In this document: positions 34,097-42,360 of the stretch, one piece after another | How the letters are laid out: each line of letters begins with the position of its first letter | Position numbering within the stretch: the stretch's first letter is position 1 | Assembly (NCBI GenBank): GCA_026014485.1 | Contig: JAOZIE010000008.1 | Location: 96,716 to 160,715 of the forward strand | Direction of reading: 5' to 3' | DNA length: 64,000 bases | From: Candidatus Bathyarchaeota archaeon | GTDB taxonomy: Archaea; Thermoproteota; Bathyarchaeia; Bathyarchaeales; Bathycorpusculaceae | Position numbers and translations under genes: made by a program | Notes under the pieces: generated by a model | Databases searched by the model: none | The model's input: only the letters and a program-made list of their open reading frames with translations | What the model was told of the DNA's origin: nothing

Positions 34097-34155
34097 CTAT
34101 GCCGCTGTCTTATGGCTACCTGCTGTTATGGAATCAGCTAAAAGGGCTCGGAAAT

Positions 34156-34164
34156 ATTATATAG
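34156..34164 (+). promoter_or_regulatory. TATA box of the PSTK-SelB gene
   Basis: ATTATATAG lies 60 bases after tRNA-Sec and 89 before the GTG start at 34253. The fusion gene therefore probably has its own promoter. Confidence 0.45.
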
Positions 34165-34252
34165 TTTATCCAGTAGCTAAGCGACTTGAAATCAGAGCTG
34201 ATGCTCGACAGGATTATAAACCAAAGATAGGATAGACAATAGGGGAAAACGT

Positions 34253-36451
34253 GTGTCGCAGAGTTACCCTTACCTGCTTATACTGTGCGGATTGCCTGCT
34301 TCAGGAAAGACAACCGTCAGCAAAAGCGTCGCCTCCCTGCTTGAGGACAAACATGGCATATCAACCATGGTAATCAGCTCGGACGATTTTCGGGGTATGC
34401 TCTCGTTTTCATCCAAAGGTTTCCAACCTGAGCGAGAAACGTCGGTGAAGACTCTTTATGAGAAGGCGATTGCGACTGGTTTGGAGAATGGTTTTCTCGT
34501 TATCAGTGATGATTTAAACTACTACAAGTCGATGAGGAGTGACCTGAGGCATATTGCCAAACGATTAGACTCTGACTATGACATAGTCTTTGTTGATACC
34601 CCCGTTGAACAAGCCCTCAAATGGAACCAAGAACGCGGCTCACCACTACCCTCATCCCTCATTGAGGAAGTCAATCAGAAACTTGACCCCCCAAAGGGCG
34701 ATTACAAATGGGACACCCCCCTCGTGGTTGTCGACCCAAGTAAACAAAGCTACGAAGAAATCGCCCAAACCATTGTCACCGCAGTTCTAAAACGACTGGA
34801 AAACCCGAAAAGATCCAAGCCCAAAAAGATTGTGGAAAACGAGAAGTCGCTCAGAGCAAGAGGCATCGAAAGGGAAACCCGAAAGTCTATGATGGAGGTC
34901 ATGACGCGGTACAAGAATCCGGATTTGGGCATTTCTCTTTCAAGAATCAGAAAAGAAGTGGTAAAAAAAGCGTTGGCAGACGGTTCAAAGCCTGTGGATG
35001 CGGTTGACTTATTTCTCAGAGAGGCCAATGCAGTCGCTAAAAGTTACAGCATGGCTGATGAGGGCAAGGGTCTTGTTCCTGTTCATGTCGGTCTCTTTGG
35101 GCATGTTGACCACGGCAAGACCATGCTTGCTCGTCAGCTAACTGAAAAACCTTCGACCGCTGCTCTGGACAAGGCACCTGATTCCGTCAGGCGCGGAATG
35201 ACCCTAGACATGGGCTTTTCTGCTTTCACTTTAGGTCAGTATCTGGTTACTCTTGTCGACTTGCCGGGGCACTTCAGCTTGGTTAGGCATGTGGTGGCGG
35301 GTGCCAACATAATTGACGCTGCAGTGTTGATTGTGGCTGCCGATCTCGGTCTTCAGGTTCAGAGCGTGGAGCATTTTTCTATAATTAAAAACCTTGGAAT
35401 AAAGGACCTTGTCGTTGCTCTGAACAAGGTGGATTTGGCTTCTCCAGAGAGAATTGAGGAAGTTAAGAAGAAAGTTCTGCTTCTTCTGAAAGGAACTCCC
35501 TATGAGAAAGCAAAGATTGTGGAGATTTCAGGATTAACCGGTAAGGGCATTGATGAACTCAAGAGCGCCCTACAGGATTCTCTTAGTCCGCCTATTCGCC
35601 AATGGACTGGCCCGTTCAAGATGCCTATAGACCACGCATTCACCATAGCCGGAGTAGGAACCGTCTTAACTGGCACAATCCACCGTGGAAAAGTGAAGCT
35701 GAAAGACACTATCGAAATCAAACCCGCCGACAAAAGAGGTCAAGTGCGTTCGCTGCGGTCATTTGGCGAGGACAAAGAGGAGGCTATCGCCGGAGAAAGG
35801 GTGGGCGTTGCTGTCAAAAACCTAAAACCTGATGACGCTCACAGGGGTTACTTAGCGGTTTCTCCTGGCTCCATAACTTCCACCCGTTATGTGATTACTG
35901 AATTGGACGTGGACAAATACTATAGACGTTCGTTGACGCCGTACAGCGATGTAGACGTGTTTGTGGGGTCTTTTGAAGTGTTAGGAAACGTTGTGCCCGG
36001 GGTCATGGAAGACGGCAGATTCGTTGTGACGCACTCGGTGAAGGCTTCTGAAAAATGCTTAGTCTACATAGAACTCCGACAGCAAGTCGTGGCGGAAAGA
36101 GGCGACCCCGTCCTTTTGATTAATCCTGGGCTTCAAGCCCGCGAATTCCGAATAATCGGTGGAGGAAGACTCACTGAAACAAATAACAAATTAGAGTTCT
36201 TCTCAAAAAAGACCAAGGAAGGAACTGTAGGGCAAACAAGAGGTGCCAACGAGTATTCAGTGAAGGGTCTCTTCAGCACCTTGGAGGCTGCCTCTAAATT
36301 CGTGGGAAACCAAGTTGTTACTGCCTCAGGAGTTAGAGGCGAAATCAGGGCGTCGCTGTCACCTGGTGAAGTTTCAGTCAAGTTCAAAGAGCCCGTGTCT
36401 GAAGGCGAAAAAGTATTTCTCTGCCTCTACAAAAAGTTAAAAATCAAATAA
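34253..36451 (+). CDS. Fusion of phosphoseryl-tRNA(Sec) kinase (PSTK) and Sec elongation factor SelB
   Basis: The protein has 732 residues, starts at GTG 34253 and has GGGG eight bases before. Residues 1-262 are a complete PSTK: Walker A GLPASGKT (13-20), SSDDFRG, DDLNYYKSMRSDL (86-98), YKWDTP (151-156), then the C-terminal tRNA-binding helices RETRKSMMEVM (207-217). Residues 276-732 are archaeal-length SelB: G1 GHVDHGKT (283-290), G2 RRGMTLDMGF (313-322), DLPGH (336-340), NKVD (391-394), beta domains II-III and a short domain IV without bacterial winged helices. No stop or frameshift lies between them. PSTK phosphorylates Ser-tRNA(Sec); SelB delivers Sec-tRNA to UGA. Fusion implies tRNA-Sec is held by one protein at two steps. 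Confidence 0.93.
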   Translation: MSQSYPYLLILCGLPASGKTTVSKSVASLLEDKHGISTMVISSDDFRGMLSFSSKGFQPERETSVKTLYEKAIATGLENGFLVISDDLNYYKSMRSDLRHIAKRLDSDYDIVFVDTPVEQALKWNQERGSPLPSSLIEEVNQKLDPPKGDYKWDTPLVVVDPSKQSYEEIAQTIVTAVLKRLENPKRSKPKKIVENEKSLRARGIERETRKSMMEVMTRYKNPDLGISLSRIRKEVVKKALADGSKPVDAVDLFLREANAVAKSYSMADEGKGLVPVHVGLFGHVDHGKTMLARQLTEKPSTAALDKAPDSVRRGMTLDMGFSAFTLGQYLVTLVDLPGHFSLVRHVVAGANIIDAAVLIVAADLGLQVQSVEHFSIIKNLGIKDLVVALNKVDLASPERIEEVKKKVLLLLKGTPYEKAKIVEISGLTGKGIDELKSALQDSLSPPIRQWTGPFKMPIDHAFTIAGVGTVLTGTIHRGKVKLKDTIEIKPADKRGQVRSLRSFGEDKEEAIAGERVGVAVKNLKPDDAHRGYLAVSPGSITSTRYVITELDVDKYYRRSLTPYSDVDVFVGSFEVLGNVVPGVMEDGRFVVTHSVKASEKCLVYIELRQQVVAERGDPVLLINPGLQAREFRIIGGGRLTETNNKLEFFSKKTKEGTVGQTRGANEYSVKGLFSTLEAASKFVGNQVVTASGVRGEIRASLSPGEVSVKFKEPVSEGEKVFLCLYKKLKIK

Positions 36452-36603
36452 CCCTCTCTAAGCGTATTTCCTCAAATACCAACTCAGACTCAATAGAGAA
36501 TGAGAGGCGGATGTCGCGCAAAACTTTATTATTAATGTGAAAAATTACATTCGATTGAACCAAAATTTACTGGTTCCCGCGCCTTTGGTTGAGGTTGTTT
36601 AGG

Positions 36604-37254
36604 ATGGTGAACTTGACAGATTTGGGTTTCTCAAGGAACACAATTGCCGAAACCATAGTCTCCACCTACAGCCGAGACGGAAAACCCAACGCCGCCCCAA
36701 TGGGCGCAACCATGGAAAACGACGCGCAACTGGTAATCAGCGTTTTTGATTCCTCTTTGACAAGCCAAAACCTCCGATTAACCCGATGTGCCGTTGTGAA
36801 TTTAACCTCAGACATAGACGTATTCTACAAAGCAACCTTCAAAGAAGCAAACCCCAACGGAATTCTGCCTCTTGAATGGTTCAAACAGGCAGTAGCCGTT
36901 AACGCCCCTCAACTGTGCATGGCCGAGGCAACTGTTGAAGTCGCCGTCGCCGACATCACCCCCATAGATGCCCAGAAATCCAAAGTCACCTGCAACATAA
37001 AACGCGTGAATGCCGAACCCGCTTTCCCCAAAGCCCCCTGCAGGGCTTTCTCCGCCACCCTCGAAGCTATCATATATGCAACTCGCGTGAAGGCTTTTGC
37101 AGACAACCCCGCTGAGAAACCGCGGGTTGGCAAGCTTGTTGATTTGATTGGTAACTGCAGTGATGTGGTGGAGCGGACAGCGCCCAATTCCCCTTACTCA
37201 GGGGTCATGAAGGATTTAACCGTAAGAGTCAACTTGTGGAGGGTCAACAGGTGA
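36604..37254 (+). CDS. DUF447 family protein (FMN-binding split-barrel type)
   Basis: The 216-residue protein begins at ATG 36604 (MVNLTDLGFSRNTIAETIVSTYS), typical of archaeal DUF447, with GKPNAAPMGATMENDAQLVISVFDSSLTSQNL, which resembles flavin-reductase-like barrels. It lies directly before the dihydropteroate-synthase-like gene, an association also seen in methanogens. A role in methanopterin-type cofactor synthesis is therefore likely but not proven. Its stop overlaps a small ORF start (GTGA). Confidence 0.75.
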   Translation: MVNLTDLGFSRNTIAETIVSTYSRDGKPNAAPMGATMENDAQLVISVFDSSLTSQNLRLTRCAVVNLTSDIDVFYKATFKEANPNGILPLEWFKQAVAVNAPQLCMAEATVEVAVADITPIDAQKSKVTCNIKRVNAEPAFPKAPCRAFSATLEAIIYATRVKAFADNPAEKPRVGKLVDLIGNCSDVVERTAPNSPYSGVMKDLTVRVNLWRVNR

Positions 37255-37373
37255 AGGTCTACGTTAAAGCCCCTGCCCAGAACGGCGTCTGCATCTCCGA
37301 CACGGTTCCGCCTCTGATTTTACGTCAGCCCTTCCCTGATGAAGGTCACATGATAATGGAGGGTAAACCTTGA
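37251..37373 (+). CDS. Possible 40-residue protein between DUF447 and DHPS-like genes
   Basis: GTG 37251 overlaps the DUF447 stop (GTGA). The frame runs 40 codons (VKVYVKAPAQNGVCISDTVPP ... MIMEGKP) and its TGA overlaps the TTG start of the next gene. Overlap at both ends strongly suggests translation, or at least coupling. It has one cysteine and many prolines. I recognise no family. Confidence 0.45.
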   Translation: MKVYVKAPAQNGVCISDTVPPLILRQPFPDEGHMIMEGKP

Positions 37374-38929
37374 ATGTGCTTTTAGTCACGGGAACTCTCG
37401 CAGAAGAAACAGTTAGGCAATACGCAAAACAAGCAACCCAAGTAAAAACCTCGGTTTTCGTCATAAACGTTCCAGTGGCTGCCTTCTTGACCCCCAAAAC
37501 CATAAGCGATGCCCTTGGCAAAACGCCTCTTCGAGAGTTCGATGCGATTCTGGTTCCTGGGCTGGTGCGTGGTGACGTTGCTGCTGTTTCTGAGGCAGTT
37601 GGTGTTCCAACCTTTAAGGGTTCACGGTACGCTGCTGACTTGCCAACCGTGCTCGAATCGTTGGGTGAAGTGCCGTTGTCAACTACAACGCCTGCATGTG
37701 ACCTGCTCAAAGAGAAGCTAAGACAAAAAGCCCTTCTGGAGCTAGCAAAAGTTGACGAAAACCGAGCCGCTCTGCTACGCAATCCTCATAACCTGTTAAT
37801 CAAAAATCTGCCTGTCGGCAAAGATTTTCCCATGCGCGTGTTAGCTGAGGTTGTGGACGCCGCCTTGATGCCCAACGAGGAAATCCAGCGGCTGGCAAAG
37901 CAGTTCGTGCAGCATGGCGCAGACCTAATCGATGTGGGTATGGTTGCGGGTGAAAGCCGCCCTGCAGACGCCAAACGTATAGTTGAAGCCGCCAAAGGCG
38001 CTGTTAACGTTCCAATAAGCATAGACACGCTTGACCCCGCCGAAATTCAAGCTGCAGTTTCTGCAGGGGCAGACCTGATTTTGAGCGTGGACGCAGGAAA
38101 CATAGAAGAGGTTGCGCCCATAGCCAAAGACGTTACTGTAGTAGCTATTCCAACGAATCAACGTGAAGGTTTTTTCCCCAAGCAAGCCGCCAAACGTGTC
38201 GAGTTCCTTGAGCAAATCGTGACGAAGGCAAAAAGCCTTGGCGTAACTAAGATTTTGGGCGATTTGATTCTTGACCCCTCAAACGTTTTGGAGTCTTTTG
38301 TAGCCTTTCGCCAGTTTGCGGAAAGAAACCCTGATGTTCCCTTGTTTATGGGTGTTTCCAACGTCACCGAGTTGATGGATGCGGATTCCGTTGGGGTAAA
38401 TGCGTTGCTTGCCCGTTTATCCTCCGAAGTGAACGCAAGTGTCTTGCTGGCGACAGAGAAAAGTGACAAAGCAAAAGGAGCCATCAGAGAAGAAGCTGTA
38501 GCTGCGAAAATGATGTTTTTGGCTCAAAAGAGGGGGTCTGTTCCTAAAGACCTCGGGATTGACTTGCTTGTTTTGAAGGATAAGCGAAACCGCGAAGAAA
38601 TCTACAACAGGGACTTGGAAACAAACGTGACCATTAAGACCGCAACGGAGGGTCCCTCTCAGTTTCTTGCAGACGAGAAGGGCGTTTTCAGAATTGTCGT
38701 GGACAGGCAAGAAGCATTCATAGTTGCTCTTCACTTTGCATCATTGGATTTGGATAAGCCTACTGTTATATTCAAAGGCAAAACATCAGAAGGCATCTAC
38801 AAAGAAATATTGGCTGCGGGGTTAATCTCCAGCATTGACCATGCAGCTTACGTGGGCAGTGAACTTGCGAAAGCCGAAATCTCACTTAAAACAGGCAAAG
38901 AGTACCTGCAAGACAAGCCGATGTTTTAG
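37370..38929 (+). CDS. Dihydropteroate synthase-like protein (MJ0107 family)
   Basis: The 519-residue protein starts at TTG 37370. An N-terminal domain of about 150 residues (MNVLLVTGTLAEETVRQYAKQ, DAILVPGLVRGDV) precedes a TIM-barrel DHPS-like part (GADLIDVGMVAGESRPADAKRIVEAAKGAVNVPISIDTLDPAEIQAAV...GADLILSVDAGN). Methanocaldococcus MJ0107 of this type acts as a dihydropteroate synthase in tetrahydromethanopterin synthesis. The protein ends EYLQDKPMF, the expected family end, at TAG 38927. Confidence 0.82.
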   Translation: MNVLLVTGTLAEETVRQYAKQATQVKTSVFVINVPVAAFLTPKTISDALGKTPLREFDAILVPGLVRGDVAAVSEAVGVPTFKGSRYAADLPTVLESLGEVPLSTTTPACDLLKEKLRQKALLELAKVDENRAALLRNPHNLLIKNLPVGKDFPMRVLAEVVDAALMPNEEIQRLAKQFVQHGADLIDVGMVAGESRPADAKRIVEAAKGAVNVPISIDTLDPAEIQAAVSAGADLILSVDAGNIEEVAPIAKDVTVVAIPTNQREGFFPKQAAKRVEFLEQIVTKAKSLGVTKILGDLILDPSNVLESFVAFRQFAERNPDVPLFMGVSNVTELMDADSVGVNALLARLSSEVNASVLLATEKSDKAKGAIREEAVAAKMMFLAQKRGSVPKDLGIDLLVLKDKRNREEIYNRDLETNVTIKTATEGPSQFLADEKGVFRIVVDRQEAFIVALHFASLDLDKPTVIFKGKTSEGIYKEILAAGLISSIDHAAYVGSELAKAEISLKTGKEYLQDKPMF

Positions 38930-39298
38930 AAAAAGACAACTGCCGAGGCGGCTAAGAAAACGCCTGTGGGGACGTTTTTGCTCTATGGATGCTGTCCTGT
39001 TTTGTTGGGGAAGGGTCGTTTTGACCAATCTGCCAGGGCCCTCCAAGCTTTTCCACTGAATAAGCCTCAATTCACAAATGCTGGTCAGGAACCGCTAATC
39101 AACAGTTCAGTTCCGAATCATTTTTCCAAGCAGAAAGCCTGTTTTTGGGTCTTTCCACACTAAATGAGAGTAAAAACTCTCTATTTCCAACTTCTGAGCC
39201 TTCTACACAGGGGTTATGGCAACACAGTCAAGAAGCGAGGCTTTACACAAATTTTAAATACGGATACCATACAAATGTAGAAAACCGAGGTTAAACCC
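38930..39298 (+). other. Intergenic region with terminator hairpin and small-gene promoter
   Basis: The DHPS-like frame happens to stay open to 39163 after its TAG; I regard this as chance. GAGAGT (39166-39171) / ACTCTC (39176-39181) with loop AAAA is a perfect hairpin and probable terminator. TATA box TTTTAAATAC (39253-39262) precedes the short basic ORF at 39299. Confidence 0.45.
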
Positions 39299-39379
39299 GT
39301 GGCCAAGAAAACCGAAAAAAAAACCACTGCTAAAAAACCCGTAAAGAAAGCTGCAAAGAAAACCACAAAGAAAAAATAA
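39299..39379 (+). CDS. 26-residue Lys/Ala-rich histone-tail-like peptide
   Basis: GTG 39299 opens 26 codons composed almost only of Lys, Ala, Thr and Pro (KKTEKKTTAKK, PVKKAAKKTTKKK). It has its own TATA box (39253), a GAGG ribosome site (39286-39289) and a terminator just after. The composition is that of histone H1 or bacterial HU/Hc1 tails, so it could bind nucleic acid. It is too short for standard gene calling. The next gene (39653, minus) encodes an RPA-like protein. Confidence 0.55.
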   Translation: MAKKTEKKTTAKKPVKKAAKKTTKKK

Positions 39380-39391
39380 ACTCACTAACAC

Positions 39392-39415
39392 AGGCGTATC
39401 CGCCTCTCATTTTTC
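39392..39415 (+). terminator. Terminator of the basic peptide gene
   Basis: AGGCG (39392-39396) / CGCCT (39401-39405) with loop TATC is followed by CTCATTTTTC, thirteen bases after the stop codon. Confidence 0.6.
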
Positions 39416-39501
39416 TCTCTCACAGCAAAGAGCCTTTCTTCCTTCATAACGCAAAAACCCCCCCTTCTCATTACGGCAAGTATCATCTAGAGCCATTTTT
39501 G

Positions 39502-39599
39502 CCCGTTTCCCGCCATTTTTAGACGTGTGAAAAGTCCATTTCAGGTCCTGAAGCAAAAAAGCAACCAAACGCAAACGCTGCAGAAACCGAGAGGGGTAG
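39502..39599 (-). repeat. 96-base inverted repeat, copy A
   Basis: The reverse complement of this stretch matches 42076-42171 at about 90 percent by eye, with an identical core of more than 40 bases (starts GCGTTTGCGTTTGG, ends ACCTGAAATGG). It contains the palindrome TTCAGGACCTGAA and a CTGAAGC/GCTTCAG-like pair. It lies just past the 3' end of the RPA-like gene. It encodes no protein. Confidence 0.85.
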
Positions 39600-39652
39600 T
39601 GTATAAAAAATGCATCAGAGAGAAAATAATCCGCCAGAACCGTTTTTGGCAT

Positions 39653-40831
39653 CTAAATACGGTTTATGGCTGTTGTTGAGCGTGTTGCTAACTCTATTTT
39701 CCCGTTGTATCCCATTTTAGCGTAAACGTTGTCCAACGCGATTTTCTCTCCCATTACCAGTGTGCTTGCGGTTTCTGAGTGTTCCCGCCATGCCGTAACC
39801 CGTACTACACCTGTTTCATCCTTTAAGTCAAACGACGTCAGCGGCACTGTTTCCCCTTTGGATGTGTTCACTTCTTTGGAGACGGGTAAAGAGGCAACTT
39901 CGCCTTCCACGCAGATGTCGCTAAACCCTTCCGCATTTAAGCTGTCAATCTTCACCAGATTCTTCGGCGCTTCCGTAACCTCCACATAGGCGCCCAAATC
40001 AACATGAAGCTCCACTTCGCCATTCTGGCTTAGCTTAACTCTGGCGTTCACAATCTGAATTTGAGAGCCTCTTCCAAGTTTCGGCTCAACCTCGTCGGCT
40101 TTCTCGTTCCAGAAAACCACCGCAACCTCCCCCGTTTGGTCAGCAACCTTGGCACGCAGAACTTTACCCGCTGTTTGGTCGCTTCGGGTGAAAGTGGATG
40201 ATGCGTAAACATCTTTCACGGTGCCTTCCAAAGTCACGTTTTTCTGCTCCAACTTTATCTCTTGGATTTTGACGGTGAACCTGTCAATTGTCGGGTAATC
40301 TTCAGGTTTCACGTTTTCTGGGTTAAGCTCAATTTGGCTTCGGTCACCAAGATGCAGCTCTGCCGCGCCGAACCTGTCTGCCTTCGTGTAGCCGTGCGCA
40401 AACTTGACAATCTGCCCAACCTGCAACTCGCCTGACTCAACCACATCCGCTTTTTCATTCCACATGATAACTCGAACGGTGCCATCATTATCCGCGATGG
40501 TTACACTGGCAAATTTTCCCGGTTTTGCGCCATCAAACGTTCTAACCGGATAAACCGCGATGACCCGTCCAGTTACCGTGGCATTTCTCAAACCAGTAAC
40601 CAAATGTCCAAGCGAAAGCCTGTGACTGAAGGTTTCATCTCCGTTAGCGATTTCAACGCCAAGTTCCGCGGCAATCATCTTCAAAAGCGCAACATCAGCA
40701 ATTAACCCGCCTGTCATGCTTCTGGCAACAGACAGTCTGGTGAGTAGTTGTTCCTTGCTGAGTTCGGGTTTTTTTTCCAGAATTTCCTGAATTACAGTTT
40801 CAGGAGTTGCATCTTTCTCGGTTGCCATCAC
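39653..40831 (-). CDS. RPA-like single-stranded DNA-binding protein (three OB folds)
   Basis: The 392 residues start with an N-terminal helical part (PETVIQEILEKKPELSKEQLLTRL). Three OB folds follow, each with a G-x-V-x-V-x-x-W strand: GTVRVIMWNEKADVV, GEVAVVFWNEKADEV and GVVRVTAWREHSET. This is the archaeal replication factor A pattern; no zinc finger is visible. It coats ssDNA in replication and repair. Tandem ATG codons at 40831/40828 are possible starts. Copies of an inverted repeat lie on either side of this gene and the next. Confidence 0.85.
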   Translation of the reverse strand: MMATEKDATPETVIQEILEKKPELSKEQLLTRLSVARSMTGGLIADVALLKMIAAELGVEIANGDETFSHRLSLGHLVTGLRNATVTGRVIAVYPVRTFDGAKPGKFASVTIADNDGTVRVIMWNEKADVVESGELQVGQIVKFAHGYTKADRFGAAELHLGDRSQIELNPENVKPEDYPTIDRFTVKIQEIKLEQKNVTLEGTVKDVYASSTFTRSDQTAGKVLRAKVADQTGEVAVVFWNEKADEVEPKLGRGSQIQIVNARVKLSQNGEVELHVDLGAYVEVTEAPKNLVKIDSLNAEGFSDICVEGEVASLPVSKEVNTSKGETVPLTSFDLKDETGVVRVTAWREHSETASTLVMGEKIALDNVYAKMGYNGKIELATRSTTAINRI

Positions 40832-40989
40832 AAGTAATCTGTTTGGGTGATTTAAAATGCTTTGCAGCCTTTTTCTATGATTATCAAAACGCCGCTGAGT
40901 TGCAGACGAAATATTCCAACAGAACAGGTACTGATTGGCAGAAAACGAAAACGAAAAAGGAAAAGCGGTAACGAAAAGAGAAAGAGTGG

Positions 40990-41970
40990 TTACTTGATGT
41001 AGTCGTCAAAGGTCCAGTAGTGGTCTTCTTCTTGGCTGATTATGTCTTCAAACAGCAGTTTAGTTTTGGTGTCTCCCCGTTTTGTGGCTTCGGCGATTAT
41101 TTTGCGGTAAAGCACCAACGCGTAGTTTTCGGCTTCCCGATCCAGCTTCAAAAAGTCCTCTGTGGTTTCGCCTACTTGCGGCAGTGGCTCTGGGTTGTAT
41201 GTGGCTTCGCCTTCCAGCAGGTAGATGCGTTCGCTGATTTTTTCCATATGATCCATTTCCGCCATGAATATGGTTTTCAGCAGGTCGCTGACGACTTTGG
41301 ATTTGTTGCTTTCCTGAATCGCTTCAAGAGGCGTACTTTTCATGCGTAAACGGAGGACGCTGGCTTTTTCATGCTGGTTGGTGTATTGGACTATGGTGGA
41401 GATTTCTGACGCTAATGCTTTGTTGAGCAGGTCAAAGTAGTCGGGGGTGAAGATTTTTCGCCACTCCGAAACCGAAGTAGTTTCTGGCTCTTCTGGTTCA
41501 TCCTTGAAGTTCACGTACTCTTGGAACTTGAATAGGTGTTGCTCTTCTTCGTTGTAGATTTTTTCGAACATTTCACGCGTTTGCCAATCTTCCAGTTTTC
41601 CCGCTTCATCAATGATTCTGCGGTAGAGCACAAGAGCTTCTTCTTCAGCTTCAACTCCGTTTCTAGCAAAAGCGCTTAAGCTGTCACCGATGTTGGGCTT
41701 ATCCGACTTTGTGGTGGCTGACCCCCCAAGGTAGTAGATGCGTTCCATTATTGCTGCGGCATGCTTCATTTCTTGAATAGCAAAGTCCTTGAGAAATGTG
41801 CCAACCGCGTCGTAAGTTGTTTTGTCTAGCAGGATGTTTTCAGGGATAGTTTTACGCATTAATTTCTCCATTTTCGTGTGCTGAAGCATATACTGAACGG
41901 AGACTTGAAGTTCCCGTGAAACCGCTTGATTTAAAAGGACAAAATATTCTGGTGATGTTTTAACTGCCAT
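40990..41970 (-). CDS. Double ferritin-like domain protein
   Basis: The 326 residues run from ATG 41970; a TATA box (CTTTTATACCC, complement near 42012) lies inside the longer open frame, which supports this start. Two tandem ferritin-like four-helix domains are seen: SPEYFVLLNQAVSRELQVSVQYMLQHTKMEKL and later TPDYFDLLNKALASEISTIVQYTNQHEKASVL. Each has the ExxH-type motifs (IQEMKHAAAIMERIYYLGG; MAEMDHMEKISERIYLLEGEA; EEEQHLFKFQEYV; SQEEDHYWTFDDYI). These can bind di-iron sites for iron storage or peroxide removal. Single-domain relatives dimerise; here the two are fused. Confidence 0.8.
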   Translation of the reverse strand: MAVKTSPEYFVLLNQAVSRELQVSVQYMLQHTKMEKLMRKTIPENILLDKTTYDAVGTFLKDFAIQEMKHAAAIMERIYYLGGSATTKSDKPNIGDSLSAFARNGVEAEEEALVLYRRIIDEAGKLEDWQTREMFEKIYNEEEQHLFKFQEYVNFKDEPEEPETTSVSEWRKIFTPDYFDLLNKALASEISTIVQYTNQHEKASVLRLRMKSTPLEAIQESNKSKVVSDLLKTIFMAEMDHMEKISERIYLLEGEATYNPEPLPQVGETTEDFLKLDREAENYALVLYRKIIAEATKRGDTKTKLLFEDIISQEEDHYWTFDDYIK

Positions 41971-42075
41971 ACAAACCACAACTCTACTAGCAAATGTGTA
42001 AAGATAGGGTATAAAAGACTTTTGTGTGTCCAACATAACGCCTTTTAATGTTGCGTTTGTTCCAGCAAATTTCTC

Positions 42076-42171
42076 CTACCCCTCGGTTTCTGAAGCGTTT
42101 GCGTTTGGTTGCTTTTTTGCTTCAGGACCTGAAATGGGCTTTTCTCGCGTCTTAAAATGGCGGGAAACGGG
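42076..42171 (+). repeat. 96-base inverted repeat, copy B
   Basis: This is the partner of the copy at 39502-39599 in opposite orientation, upstream of the ferritin-like gene. The two copies bracket 2.5 kb holding the RPA-like and ferritin-like genes. The next 190 bases to 42360 hold no gene. Confidence 0.85.
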
Positions 42172-42360
42172 TGTTTTGGGGTCAAAATGGTTTTGTAGGC
42201 ATGTGCTTTTGGTCTGTTTTGAAGAGGAGGGGGGGACAGTTGTCTAATGTTTTTGTCAAGGTGGCTTGGTGTCCCCGTTTAAGCTGCAAATTTAGGGTGC
42301 AAATTGTTTTCGGAGGCTAAAGTAATTAAGTTTGAAATCAGATTAGCAGATTGAGCATTC

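Noticed and set aside
34023..34235. 70-codon ORF starting inside tRNA-Sec
   Set aside because: It begins within the tRNA and spans the PSTK-SelB promoter.
38927..39163. In-frame extension of the DHPS-like protein past UAG by 78 codons (possible pyrrolysine)
   Set aside because: The protein already ends in the family-like EYLQDKPMF, the extension has no recognisable fold, and 78 open codons can arise by chance.
39407..39652. 81-codon minus-strand ORF next to the RPA-like gene
   Set aside because: It runs through the inverted repeat and terminator region and has no protein-like conservation signs.
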